This document shows positions 1 to 12,970 of a stretch of DNA of 64,000 bases, one piece after another; the first letter of the stretch is position 1; the number at the start of each line of letters is the position of its first letter. The position numbers were made by a program, and so were the translations under genes. Source of the stretch: Ascaphus truei (Eukaryota; Chordata; Amphibia; Anura; Ascaphidae); assembly GCA_036426205.1 (NCBI GenBank), contig CM071579.1, positions 18,355,998 to 18,419,997 on the forward strand. Direction: 5' to 3'. The notes under the pieces are model-generated. The model had not been told where the DNA came from. It did no database searches and saw only the letters and a program-made list of their open reading frames with translations.

Positions 1-25
1 GCACTCAGGCAGTGACACTCTACTT

Positions 26-27
<2 letters not shown>

Positions 28-60
<33 letters not shown>
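28..60. repeat. (GT)n microsatellite
   Basis: About sixteen uninterrupted GT dinucleotides, followed by a degenerate GT-rich stretch to about 100. Confidence 0.95.
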
Positions 61-64
<4 letters not shown>

Positions 65-1289
65 TTGTGTGGGTGTGTATGGTGTTTATATGTGTGTTTA
101 AATCAGCAGCAGTTTTTTTCTGCACGCCATTATTTTCACCAGGACTGCAATGTTAACATGTTTAGATCCCTTAGACTGTAAGCTCTTGGAATAGAGATTT
201 CAGGAACGGTCTGGTGAATGTTTTAAAGCACGCAAAATGTATTAACCATAGGCTGAAAAGAATCATATTATTATTAATAATAATACTAATTAGCCCACAT
301 CATTCATTATTTGTCTAAATTGGGTTTGATGGCATTATATAATTTATTCCATATGGAAAATATATCATTATTATAATTTATAAAAATACATGAAACCTGA
401 AAGATTATTTTTTACAGAGCAACAAATTAATGACATCTTTTTTTTACATTCAAAATACTTACTGCCACGTACATTTACAAACAAATATATAAGATGATTT
501 AAAGTAGGTCATTTAGATTTCTTTTTATAATCCTGCACCAAAACATTATATTTTAAATAGTAAGGCACAAACCCCTAATACATGGATGGGAAAGATTGGT
601 TTAACTTAGTGAAATAAATTCCCATTTTTTTAGTGATCATGTTGGTATTACAACTTCATAAGTGCACTTGAGCGAGTCCATTCTGCAAGTCTTCCTCCCC
701 ACACCTTATCTGAGCATCCAGTCCTGAACAAGTCTTTGTAATGGGTTCCTTTCTGCCTTTGTTCCCTCACAACTGAAACACTAGCACTTTCTTACATACA
801 ATTTGGCCAGATGTAGCTTTTCGGTGACCTTGAAAACTTGAGCTGGAAAGCTGAATGATGTTTTGGACACATTTCCCGGTGTTGCCTGACCCAAAGCTTC
901 AGGAATTTGATAAGGAGCTTTTGCTCTGAACCAATCTTTTGATAGCAAGGTCTCTTTAATTAGGGCCTTATCACTAACAGGGCTGATTAAAATGTGCTGA
1001 AAAACCTGAAAGTTGCACATCTGTTGTGCACTGAGAAGGATTCCAATTGTGTGTCTGGCTGACAGGACAGAGGGAGAAGAAATTGGGCAAAGATTTCAAA
1101 GTCCCACTTCCCAAGACTTGGCAAAAAAAGGAAATGTTGAATCAAGGTGACATCTTTCTCACGGTGAAGAAGAAAAAATCAACCTTGACTTAAATTCCAG
1201 CAAGAACATGCTGTTATTATATTTATTTTCCCCCATGTTTTCGATCCGCTAAATTCCTAGTTTTCCAAGCTGGAAAATATTTGTGATGG

Positions 1290-1400
1290 CTATATATATG
1301 AAAATCTATATATATTAGAGATATATATATATATATTATATATAATATAGTATAGTATAGAGAATAGGCTGATATTATAGATATAGATATATATATTTCA
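1290..1400. repeat. AT-rich (TATA)n low-complexity tract
   Basis: Alternating TA runs interrupted by short AGTATAG-like blocks. Simple sequence inside WT1 intron 1. Confidence 0.85.
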
Positions 1401-1649
1401 AATACTCATCAATTTCCATTTTTTTTCTTTTACTTTTGAATGAACTCTTAATTAAGAATTACTAATAAGATGACGGATCCAAAAAAAATCCTAAAATTGC
1501 ATATTCAAAGTGAATATGTAACTTCAGATTAACAGTATTTGAGCAGAACAAAATATAACATTGTTTACTAGGCAAAAAATCTACAATATTTTGTATTAGA
1601 TAATTGCATTAAGTTTAATTATGACTTTCACGAGGGTAAAGACAGAAAT

Positions 1650-1703
1650 ACATCATCATCATTATTATCAAAATTTTTACTATTATTATTATTATTATTA
1701 TTT
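1650..1703. repeat. (CAT)n/(ATT)n trinucleotide repeats
   Basis: A short CAT run is followed by about eight ATT units. Intronic simple sequence. Confidence 0.85.
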
Positions 1704-3740
1704 TGCATTCATTGTTCTCCATATCTATTTCCACATTACTTTATTTACATTTTTGCTACAATTCACAGGCACGTTAAGGTGACTAAATGTATCCACTGGT
1801 GTTAAACGTCACTGGTACAATATTATTTAAACATATATTTATCTGTATATCAAACTGCTTTGGTTGATTTGACTGTTTGCCTGAAATAATGGTATTTACT
1901 TTACAATATTAGTTGTTTGTATCCACATTATATAACATGTTTTAAATCCCTTCTGTCTGGTAATTAATTATTATGATACCGGTATATAATATAATAAAAA
2001 ATACTGATCTATTCATTCTTTAAACCATTTGTATTTTAAATTATGAGCTAATCTGATGAGATATCTATATTTATTCCTAAAATGTAATTGTAGAATTTAC
2101 GCCTTCGATAAGAATTACATTTAAAACGAATAAATAATGCATGTATGTTAATAGTTGCTATTTTAGGAAAATGCTTTTTTTGGGCTGCAACAAACTTCAG
2201 TTGGGTATTATTTAAAAGTCCTCACATGTGGCTCTACAAATGTAAATTATAGTTTGAAGTACATTTGTTGCGGTGTTTTTCTGAAACAAATACTTCTCTA
2301 ATAAAATGTTAATTCGGATTACAAGAGAAATATATTTTGTTAAGCACTGTATAGCTGTTTAATAACATCATTGAAATAAAAGGTTGTAGATATGAAGGGA
2401 TATACAACAAATATCATAAACAAATTACATTTAGAATAAATACGTTATAGGCTTCTTAATATCTGCTATAGCTATTAACTTACCCTATTTGATTAGCATT
2501 GTCTACATCTTGTGCAATGAGTCGTGTTTATAAAGTGAGATATATAACAATGGCCCTTTTTAGTAATGGGAATATACTCTCATTACATAGAAACAGTATT
2601 TGTGCTACTCCTGATCTTTGATGTTTACTGTGATCAATTGCTTTAATTATAAACTACATCTACATTAACCTTCATAAAGAATCATTGTTTAGTTCATAAA
2701 GTCATCATGTGGAAATAAATGCTTAACACCAGTATTGTCTACTCTCTCAAATCTTGCGGTGTCTGAATAAATAAACAGTACTTAGTGACAATTACATCTA
2801 ATGAATGTTTCCTAATCACATACCAGTTACATGTGCACAAGAATTATTCCATCTCTCTACAGCAAACAGCATTGAGTTTAAATAAATGTTTAAAATATCG
2901 CCTTTTTATATTGTGTATTTATTTTGAGCCCGGAATCTGCCTCGATTTAGAGAACTGTCAAACTTTTTGTAACAGTAATTCCTTAACAATCTTAATTATA
3001 TTGTATAGTCAATTATCTACTGTAACTGCTCTGCCTGCAAATGACTTCATGTGGGCAAATTCGGCTGGAAATCTTTATGAGATCAAAGATTACAACAGGA
3101 CATTACGCTATATATACATAGTACTGTATACAACCACATTACCATTTGGATTCAGCTGAAACATGCTGAGATTAGTAAAACAGGATTTCAAGACATTTGC
3201 AACTATACATTTGTTGTACAATGTGGCATATGTATTGGACCAAAAAGATAGTTCTTTTGAAGTAAATGAATACAACAGCTGTGCATTGGGAACAGACTTG
3301 TGAGCTTTGGAAAGATCTTTATACTATCATATATGTGAAGACTTCTCTTGTTGGTCCAATGTATAGTAGGTATGACAAGCATCTCTCTTCAGCATCAATA
3401 CCCATACTAGAGAACCTTACAGTACTCTGCAGCAAGCAGGTGAGCTTTTGCTTTTGAACTTGAACTGCAACATGGAAAGTTTGATGCACCCTGTGGCTGA
3501 CAAAACAGCAGCACAGCAAGGGGGTAGTTTAATGGGTTTCCATAGGATCACATATTAGGAGATACATGAAGGCTGTGGTGAAACACGTGTGCCTTATTTT
3601 GGTAAATAGCAGCCACATAATTAATTGGGTAATTGCTCATCTAAAGTTACCATGTTTCTCATGATCTTCAGAAATGACACAGTCTAAGGAAAACAACAAA
3701 AAATGGTCGAAGTTACCAGGAGCAAAGAGAAGACATTGTA

Positions 3741-3875
3741 CATGGGGGGGAAATGAGCAAAGAGAATACATTATACAGGGGGAAATGAGCAAAGAGAATA
3801 CATTGTACATTGGGAAAAAATACATTATACAGGGAGAAATGAGCAAAGAGAATACATTATACAGGGGGAAATTAG
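3741..3875 (+). repeat. Minisatellite, about 32-34 bp unit
   Basis: Four imperfect tandem units, each containing AAATGAGCAAAGAGAATACA followed by TTATACAGGGGG or a variant. One unit is partly deleted near 3812-3830. It lies within WT1 intron 1. Open frames crossing it are a by-product of the repetition. Confidence 0.85.
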
Positions 3876-4167
3876 CAATTGCCTTTTGTGCTAATAAAAT
3901 ATTATTAGCATATGGCAGACTAGCCATATTAGAATATTAGCAAATATATGGCAGAGTAGTATAAAAAACTGTTTCTTGCCAGATCTAAACTGTATTGATT
4001 ATTCATATACACGCATCCTCATTTAATTAGCCAGGCAAATACTCTTTGGAACGCATCGATTTTAAAATAACGCTAATCGGGTATACGATTATAAATTGCT
4101 TTAGAGACCACAGACGTCCCTGTTACATCTCAATCTGTCTTCTTTACAGAAGGGTCTCTTGTGGTTT

Positions 4168-4216
4168 TAGCAATTTCCCTCTCACTCTCTCTCTCTCTGT
4201 CTTTCTCTCTCTCCAT
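4168..4216. repeat. (CT)n microsatellite
   Basis: Polypyrimidine CT run. It is followed at about 4240-4320 by TGATACCTTTTACTGGACTA, which resembles a repeat common in amphibian genomes; I cannot assign its class. Confidence 0.75.
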
Positions 4217-4440
4217 GCAGTAACACAGGAGGGACAGGGAGCAGCGGGTATGATACCTTTTACTGGACTAACAAATAGTTGATACGTTACAAGCTTTCCA
4301 ACCTCCCAGGGTTCTTATCGGGTATATGAATCAATATATACATATATTTTCTTTTTATTATTATTATTTAAATTAGTTCTTTTGATCCAATGCATTATTC
4401 CAGTTTGAAAATTGAGGCTCCCCAGATATCATCACTATAC

Positions 4441-4479
4441 ATACTCCAGTGTGTGTATGTGAATGTATATGTGTGAATG

Positions 4480-4513
<34 letters not shown>

Positions 4514-4540
4514 TGTATGTATGTATGTATGTATGTATAG
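4441..4540. repeat. (GTAT)n microsatellite
   Basis: A degenerate GTGTAT-rich start passes into about fifteen near-perfect GTAT units. Confidence 0.93.
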
Positions 4541-4681
4541 GCAGTGTATGTATATCGGCAGTGAATAAACCTATAGGACTTTAATTTCCGAAGCTTCTCA
4601 AGCTCTTCCAGCAATTAGTGTCTATAACAGTTACTTATAGCCAGTATAATAACAATACTAATCATTATATTATTAATAAAG

Positions 4682-5612
<931 letters not shown>

Positions 5613-5910
5613 GGAGTAAATCAGCAGTCACTGTTCCTGAACTTGCCAATCTCAGCTCAGTATAAGTCCAAGTTTGTCCTGGTGGAGAGATCAGGCGTGT
5701 GGAGGAGGCTCCCCCTCTCCAGGCGCCTAATGCTAATAGAGGCAGCTCTTGGGGGGGGGGGAGGGAGGAGTTGGGAGCTCTGATGCAGAATGATCCCCCC
5801 CTCCAGCCTCCATTCATACACTCATCATAACCCACTTTCTGATAGCAGATCCCTCTCATGAACTGACTCAGACCTGGAGAAGAAATGGCAAGGTGACCAT
5901 TTATCTTCAA
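5613..5910 (-). promoter_or_regulatory. WT1: Probable WT1 promoter / upstream leader region
   Basis: This is inferred from position only, directly 5' of the WT1 leader. On the minus strand it contains a C-rich run (5751-5762 on the plus strand is a G run), CTCCCTCCCC-type boxes of the kind Sp/KLF factors bind, and GC content higher than the flanking DNA. I see no convincing TATA box at a fixed distance, and WT1 promoters in other vertebrates are described as TATA-less. The transcription start cannot be placed from sequence. Confidence 0.5.
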
Positions 5911-6263
5911 TAATAATAATAATAATTTAAAAAAAAAAAACTACACGTGATTCATTTGCGTCAAATAAAGACTACACCAGCTAATATTTACATAAACTGC
6001 GCATGTTGGTTTCAAGATGCGTCAGGCATTAGTTGGATCCAGTTAATAACCAGTAAGTATAGGTATGGTCAGTAATAAAAGTGAATGGTATGTGGGATTA
6101 TTATCATATACAGGACACTGGCATTAAAAACAAATAATAATACATTATTATTATTTGTTATTAAAATATAGCTTTTAGAGAGCTCAATATTTGCCAGATA
6201 TGAAGTTAAATCAATTTTCCCCATTAACATGCTAAGGTTTGATGTAAAAAATTTTTAAAAAAA

Positions 6264-6553
6264 GTATGTTTTATTATGATATTTTGCATCAGCTAATTCA
6301 TCTGATTTTTGGTGAATTGATTATACGCGAGGTGCCAGATATGTGCAATATAATCCTTCAACTGCCTGCCTTGTAGGAACAAATCGCCCTTCTTATTATT
6401 GAGCCCATATATTGGACCACAGCGAAATCCAGGCTCTTCAATGCCTGCCATATCCAAACTACACACAAGGCTTCAATATGAGCATCAGCAGCAGATAAGA
6501 GAATTCGCAAACTGCCACCTAGCAATAAATTAAACAGGGTGGCAGCACTGAAA
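6264..6553. repeat. Local direct duplication, copy upstream of the promoter
   Basis: Second copy of the 4682-4970 segment, same orientation, about 1.58 kb away, with WT1 exon 1 and its promoter lying between the copies. Homology starts at GTATGTTTTATT and ends at CAGCACTGAAA. The downstream sequence, TTCACATTACACC, is not shared with the other copy. Confidence 0.93.
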
Positions 6554-7017
6554 TTCACATTACACCAGCATGAACCTTCACCTCTCTCAGATCACTTCAC
6601 TTTGACGTGTTCTCCTCTTGTGAACACTTTCACACGGTTCAGAAATTGAGTAAGAAACTCAGTGTAAGTTTGGGACATTTAGGGTTATTTACTAAAATAA
6701 AAAACAGGGGCAACACCAATGCAAAAAAAAATAAATGTTTGCCAGATTTATCAGAGGTTAATGTCCTATCGCTCTGGGTGAGATGTCTTTTCTTTGATAT
6801 CACAGAGCTGTTTTTTTCTTCAGTTTTGCAGCCAGGGGACGTTAACAAATAAACCTCACAGTGTTACACTCTCAGGTATTAATACTATCAGTACCTACCG
6901 CTGGTGTATATTAATATTACCCTGCAGCATTACATTGCCTCTAAACGGATTTAATCCACATTACTACCACCAACCAATGCACTCCGATTTACTCTGCGTC
7001 TGTACATTTCACGTGCC
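6554..7017. other. No gene seen; unique WT1 upstream flank
   Basis: Ordinary AT-rich sequence with no repeat I recognise. The open frames on both strands at 6600-6850 are short and mutually overlapping, with no protein signature. Confidence 0.6.
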
Positions 7018-7190
7018 GATTAGATTGCAAGCTCTTGGGGGCAGGCACGCCTTTCTTCCAATGTTACATCTATGACTTGATACACGTATCCCATCTGTAT
7101 TATTATATTCCCTGCATTGTGATGCCTGTATAAATTGTAAAATGCTGTATACCTGTTAGGCGCTATCCAAAAAAATAAATAAAAATAAGC
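7018..7190 (+). mobile_element. L2-like LINE/SINE 3' tail, diverged
   Basis: It begins with TTAGATTGCAAGCTCTTGGG and GGCAGGCA, and ends with a degenerate GGCGCTATCC then AAATAAATAAAA. This is the L2-type tail layout (GATTGTAAGCTCTTCGGGGC at the start, GGCGCTATATAAATAAA at the end) seen in better copies at 30362, 52461 and 20772. Confidence 0.7.
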
Positions 7191-8059
7191 ATAGCAGTTG
7201 GTGTGGAGCTGGTATACAATACAAGGGTAACAATGGTTAATGGTATACAGAGATAAAAGAGACACGTTTGGGAACTGTTTCGTGCGGGAAACTGAATGGT
7301 GCTAAGAATATAAAACCAATCCGCAGATTTCAGGTGATAAACTAATAGAAGACAGAATATATTTAGTAAGGGATAATCACGGGGAATATTACATTGATAT
7401 CCTTTCCAAACTGTTTATTATCTCATTAGATCTTTTTGTCTTTAAAAAAAAAAAAAAAAAAAACCCCATCAATGTTTGGATGGTTTTTATTTCCGTGCAT
7501 GTGTTTCTTGTTTTGTGAGCAACGTGTCAGTTAATCTCAATTGACGTTAAAGTAAAAATGCTTTGTAAAAACAGTGACATCTATTGTAACCTCGTCCATT
7601 CTTATTGCTGTACCAATCCAAATACCTGTTTGCAGTAGAAACAAAACTTAAAAATACGATTTAGCTCACACTTATCTTATGTAAGAAATACTCCCTACTG
7701 AAGTAAACAATCTTTAAATGTGTTTTATTCTGTCGTTTAATATTTGAAGCAAGCCACAGAAAGTTGAATATTATTTTTTTCACTCCAGAAGAAACACATA
7801 TTAATAAATAAAGTGAACGCTGCTGTATTGGGGATCGTTACAGAAAGGTACATTGCAGATTTATAAAGAGAAATGTGCAAAATGTAAGTGCAAAATGCTC
7901 TTGTGTAATATACATTTCAGCGGCCGAAAAACACACATTTCTATATTACAGAATCCTGAAGCCGGGTGTGAAATATTGCATTTTATTTCCTATGTTTCCA
8001 TAATGTCATTTTTGCCCTGATTTCCGTTAAGACAAAGGAAACATAACAGATTGGTATAA

Positions 8060-8118
8060 TAATAATAATAATAATAATAATTATCATATTAATAGTAATA
8101 ATAGTAATAATAGTAATA
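8060..8118. repeat. (TAA)n and (TAATAG)n simple repeats
   Basis: About eight perfect TAA units, then imperfect TAGTAATAA units. Confidence 0.9.
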
Positions 8119-8204
8119 CCATGTTTACAGTATTGTTGTCGTCATTTAATGTGAAACTAGTTCTTGTTCCGATATTGTAGTTTAATCCTCCCGAGCAGGT
8201 GTAT

Positions 8205-8330
8205 GTAAGTACTACAAGTATTGTAAGTACTGTGAGTACTATACGTATTGTAAGTATTGTAAGTACTGTGAGTACTATACGTATTGTAAGTACTGTAAGT
8301 ACTGCGAGTACTGTAAGTATTATAAGTATG
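8205..8330 (+). repeat. Nine-base tandem array, GTAAGTACT type
   Basis: Fourteen tandem 9-mers, mainly GTAAGTACT, GTAAGTATT, GTGAGTACT and ATACGTATT. Because nine is a multiple of three, the minus strand gives a low-complexity Tyr/Ser/Thr/Asn open frame (8157-8372), which I regard as spurious. Confidence 0.93.
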
Positions 8331-8620
8331 CAGGTAATCTTTAATCATTAACATCAACAATAACGTTTGCAAAACGCATTATGTTTGTGTGTAAATACGG
8401 GAAATACGAAATATGAAGTGAAAGTTAGTGTTACATGGAATATAGCAGGTGTCCCGTTGTTACCGTCTCTGCGTCTGATTAAATAGCGCAATAAAGAGAC
8501 GCAGTTTATATCCATATATTTTTTTACAGCTGTCCATTGTGTGTTTTCATTTTTTTTCAGTTAATTTTGTCCCCTCTTTGCTAACTTCTGCATGCATGAA
8601 ATATTGCACATACTGCAACT

Positions 8621-8656
8621 CTGATCATATCTCTGATCATATCTCTGATCATATCT
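8621..8656. repeat. Three perfect copies of a 12 bp unit
   Basis: CTGATCATATCT is repeated three times, each carrying the palindrome TGATCA. Confidence 0.95.
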
Positions 8657-8977
8657 ACTGTCCCTAATGCAGGGACAAAATGAAACTAAAAACAATTGTA
8701 ATTCTGCATATCTGCATACAATAACTTTTTTTTATAGTTAATCTGATTGTGTCCTCTACGGAAACCATTAACTCCGTCTATCGCTGTAATAAATATATAT
8801 AGTTATCAGAACACAATCTATTAAAACATATTAAATCGTTCTTAATAAAAAAAAAACTATATATGAAAAGACAGATATACATTGCACCAAACATGATTTT
8901 GGTAAACTATACTGCGTATTGTATGAGAGAATAATAATAACAATAATAATACCCATTGTATGTATAAAACCATTGTG

Positions 8978-8983
<6 letters not shown>

Positions 8984-9010
<27 letters not shown>
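8984..9010. repeat. (GT)n microsatellite
   Basis: Thirteen GT units. Confidence 0.95.
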
Positions 9011-9239
9011 CTATACATCTATAATCCTCGAGTTAATTTATGGTGATTAACCAAAGTGACAAACAACCGACCCTCCACGCAAAGCAATCTGCATTTATAT
9101 ATATAAAACAACACTTAACTAATATAAACAGACCTGCTAGAGAAGGTGCTGTATTAGAATACCTATAAGGTACTGTACAAAAATATCAAGAGGATAGGCC
9201 ACACAAAATATATGCAAAACCTGGCTTTTATTGGCCCAT

Positions 9240-9275
9240 CACCTCTGTGTGTTTATATTATATATAGTATAATTT

Positions 9276-9306
<31 letters not shown>

Positions 9307-9310
9307 CTAA
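9240..9310. repeat. AT-rich (TATA)n tract
   Basis: Alternating TA low complexity, with a smaller similar tract at 9484-9510. Confidence 0.85.
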
Positions 9311-9539
9311 TATTGGTTGCCAGGACCTACCTAAGACATAGTGAATGTGCTCATGGGTGATCTTTTTATTTGCTATATAATTATATCCAATCACATTTTA
9401 AGTATGGTGGTGTTAAAAAGGCAACAATATTATATATAATAGCAACACCTTTATTTATACCCACCATAACCTTAATAGTCGTGGTATATATATATATAAA
9501 ACATATATATTAACTGAAGTTTTTGTTCGTAAGGAAAAC

Positions 9540-9965
9540 CTCGTCACGTTGACACAGTGGATACATGTGAATCACACAGGGGAAAGACCCCCAAAGTAGG
9601 TCAGTAAATGTTTGTGGTCAGTAAGTAATCAATGAATGCAAGTAATTAAGGGCTCGAGTCTATTTGCCGGTCAATTAGCCCTGTCTTGCCATTTGGAAGA
9701 CCATGAACTGATTTAATAGCCAACAGGGAGATCACTCCAGGGCTCTGTTAATTGGCCAACACCTTTGCATCCATTTCCTCGCATTCAACATACACTACAA
9801 GGTTACAGGACCAAAAATAGAGGACTTTTATTGTTTGGGTTATTTTCTGTATAAGAATCAAACCCCAAGGTCACCGGTGCCTGTTATTAAGGAAGGGCTC
9901 ACTTTCTGCAAACCTCAGGCTTTGGGAATCATCATTAGTTATTTTCACTTCTGTGACTGTTAATG
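9540..9965. promoter_or_regulatory. Candidate conserved non-coding block upstream of WT1
   Basis: This 425-base segment is balanced in composition, free of simple repeats, and dense in homeodomain-like TAAT/ATTA cores (GTAATTAAGG, CAATTAGCCC, GTTAATTGGCC). It also has a nuclear-receptor-like half-site, AAGGTCACCGG. It stands out from the AT-rich low-complexity DNA on either side, about 4.1-4.5 kb upstream of the WT1 start codon. The enhancer idea is inference from texture and position only. Confidence 0.35.
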
Positions 9966-10577
9966 ACTAAATGCATCAACGCCATTATATCGCCTGGGGT
10001 GGGGAGGGGGAAGCAGGAACCGCAATGAAGAAGCGAAGGGGTTAATATTCTAAGCGCTTGCAGTGCGTTGGCAGGTGCTGTGCTGATCCTTCTGTGGGTC
10101 AGGAAGTCTTGATGCACCATTCCCACATTAATCCTTAATAATGCGTTGCTTATTCGTTGGGGGGGGGGGGGGGTTAACACCCCATACAACCCAGTGGAAA
10201 AATCCAAGTGAAAACTATAATTACAGCTTTTTCTTTACTGTGAAACTTACATCTATTTCTCAGTGTCTCTTAATCATCTAATGTTTAACTCCAGACCTTG
10301 TATTTTTTTTAATGATTATATAGGCAGTGTAACTATCAATTAGGAAGCACATTCGTTTCCTCTAAAAATTGGTGCCACACTTATAAAAAAAAAAAAAAAA
10401 AAAAATCTTTAGCACAGATATAAAAAAACACTAGCAATCCAAAACTTTGTTCACACTGATAAGTCAAAACAGCGGGATCTGTCTTCTTTCAAGTCAATTG
10501 GTTGGAGTTGAGTTATTTCGGCTAAGAGCCATCAAGAGAAATAGATCTCTGAGCCCAGAGTATGTGAGAAGTATGGG
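9966..10577. other. No gene seen
   Basis: Unique-looking sequence with a G run at 10160-10173 and a poly-A run at 10385-10405. No open frame resembles a known protein. Confidence 0.6.
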
Positions 10578-10960
10578 TGTTAGTGTGTGTGTGTGTGTAG
10601 TTGTGTGTTGTGTGTGTGTGTGGTGTGTGTGTGTGTGTGATGTGTGTGTGTGTAGTGTTGTGTGTGTGTGTGTGTTTGTGTGGTGTGATGTGTGTGTGTG
10701 TTAGTGTGGAGTAGGTGTGTGTCTGTTATAGTGTGGGGAGTGATTCGTGGCGTGCTATGTGTTGTATTAGTTGTGGGAGTGAGTTTTTGTGTGGTGGGGT
10801 CAGTGTGTGTGTGTTAGTGTGGGAGGGAGTGTGTAAGTGTGGGAGTGAGTGTGTGTGTATTAGTGTGGGAGTGATGTTTTCTGTGTATTAATGTGGGAGT
10901 GAGTGAGTGTGTGTGTGTATAAGTGTGGGAGTGAGTGTGTGTGTATAGTGTGGGAGTGAG
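10578..10960. repeat. GT-rich minisatellite
   Basis: (GT)n passes into imperfect units built from GTGTGGGAGTGAGTGTGTGT with a TATTAGT spacer, the most regular being at 10815-10960. Cys/Val-rich frames over it are artefacts of the GT repeat. Confidence 0.9.
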
Positions 10961-11837
10961 TGAACCTCCAGCGTGTAGTCACAATTGTGTGAAGAAGTTG
11001 GATTCCAGGCAAATCACACAAGGGTATTGTAAGGAAAACATACACGGTTGAATAAAAAGAATCTCAGAAATCTTTTCTATGTTGGAAAATGAATGGGTTG
11101 ATACTCACTCATAAGTCCTAGAATGGCACATTCTGCGGGATATTGTATCCTACTATTGTATTCTGCATAGCTTATTTTTATAAGCATATAATATTATATA
11201 TATAAAATCTCTATATATATATATATATACATAAATATAACATATAATATATATACATATATATATTTCTATAGATATCATATATATTATATATCTGTAT
11301 AAAATAAGCTATTGCAAGATATGATACATATAATTAAGCAAACACAGATAAATCCTATTCTGGGACATTAAAAGCATTTCTGAATAAAATTGTAGAGGTT
11401 TAGAACCGTAACTGAAAAATATGAAACCATGAATTAGCACTAAGTTAATCATTTACCAAAATGAGGAAACAAAAAGTTGAGAATCCCATTCAAATGGAAT
11501 AGCTTGTTTCTAATATCCTGAGATCCTGCTTTTCACAGTCCAACGTTTTATCACAATGAATATGTCAGGTAGCCCTCAAACGAATATAAACACGGATGCC
11601 CTGCCCCCCTGCAAATCAATGCCATTGCATATTATTGTCAGCAGCTGACTTTGGTAAGAAAACCTTTCTTGTGACACAAGCCAACCACTTACATACAGAA
11701 AGTCCACGTCTGCAACAAGGCATAAATAGTGATGGAGGCGGAAACACCGGGTGTAAGGAGACTTGTGTGCATCTACCAGTCTTTCACCAGTGTTATGCCT
11801 GATATCACGAAGGGGGTGTGCAGAAATAGTCGAAGGA
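10961..11837. other. No gene seen; includes an AT-rich tract
   Basis: An AT low-complexity run at about 11195-11300 lies in otherwise unremarkable sequence. Confidence 0.6.
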
Positions 11838-12970
11838 GGGGGGGGGGGAACATGCTGGGGTGGAAAGGGAGAGGAGAGGGGGAAGGGGGAAAGGGGGAGG
11901 GGGGGTAGGGGGGGGGGCGGGAGAAGAAAGGAAGGGGACTGAGAAAAAAGGAAAGGGGATAAAGAAGAGGGAAAAAAGAGGGACGAGAGGAAAGAGAGTG
12001 GGGGGGGGGGAAGAGGAGAATAGGGGGGAGAGGAGGGGAAGAGAAGAAGAAAGAGAAGGGGAGAGAAAAAGAGGAGGGAGGGGGAAGGGGAGAAGGAGGG
12101 GGGAGAAAAAGGAGGAGAAAAAGAGATAAGGAAAGGAAGGGAGGGGGAGGTGGAAGGGGGAGAGGTGAGAGAGGGTAAGAAGAAAAGGAAGGGAGAGAAG
12201 AGGGGAAGGGAGGAGGAGTGGGGGGGAAGGGAAGAAGAGGGAACAGGAAGAAGGGGGGATGGAAAGGGACAGGGGGGGGAAGTGGGGGGGGGGGGGGGGG
12301 GGGAGGGGGGAAGAAAAAAGAGGGGGGGGGTAAAGAAGAGGGGGATAGGGGGGGGAAGTGGGGGGGAAGTGAAAATGTGGCTGTATATTTGGAGGGGGAA
12401 ACGATGGGGGGTGGGGAAAGGTGAAGGTGAGGGTAGGGAGAACTGCGGAGGGAGAAGAAGTATGAAAGGGGGAGGGTTGGGGGGGGGGGGGGGTGAGATG
12501 GGTAAGAGTTGTGTTATGAAGGAGGGGGGAATAAAAAGGGGGTATGGGGGGTGTGAAAAAGAAGGAAGAAAGGAAATTCCGGGGGGGGGGAGGGCAGGGT
12601 GGGGGGGGGGGGATGAAAAAGCAGGGAAGGGAAGTAGGGAAGGTGAGAGGGGGGGGGAAGAAAGAGGGAGGGGGGTTGGGAAAGGAGGGTGAGGGGGTAG
12701 AAAGAAATAAATAGGTTTTTGTTAGGGAGAGATGGGGAGGGAGTAGTGGTGTGTAGATGGGTTGGGGGGTTGTGGATTAAGAGGGGGAGGGGGGGGGGAG
12801 AAGGTGTGGGTCGTTAAAGAAGCGAGGGGAGGGGGAGGGGGGGGGGGGGGAGGGGTGGGGGGGGGGAGGATTGGGGTGAAGGGGGAAGGGGGGGTGGGTG
12901 AGGGGGGGGTGAGAGCGAGGACGAGGGGGGAAGGTGGGGGGGGGTGGGTGAAGTTTTGAGGGAGGTGGGG
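11838..12970 (+). repeat. Long polypurine (G/A) low-complexity tract
   Basis: About 1.13 kb of almost uninterrupted purine on the plus strand, rich in GGGG runs separated by A or GA, with only sparse T and C. Many windows fit a G-quadruplex pattern (four or more G3+ runs), and homopurine DNA can form triplex (H-DNA). Gly/Arg/Lys/Glu frames on the plus strand and Pro/Ser frames on the minus strand are compositional artefacts. Irregular G-run lengths suggest sequencing error as well as real variation. Confidence 0.93.

Larger units (their letters stand above)
7191..9539. other. WT1 upstream flank, AT-rich, no gene
   Basis: AT-rich single-copy sequence with scattered microsatellites (listed separately) and poly-A runs such as 7443-7462. 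I recognise no coding signature or older transposon here. The low repeat density contrasts with the region beyond 15 kb. Confidence 0.6.

Noticed and set aside
1..4680. WT1 exon 2 within the intron sequence
   Set aside because: No minus-strand segment encodes the TFDGTPSYGH-type motif, and I saw no GC-rich block bounded by acceptor and donor sites.
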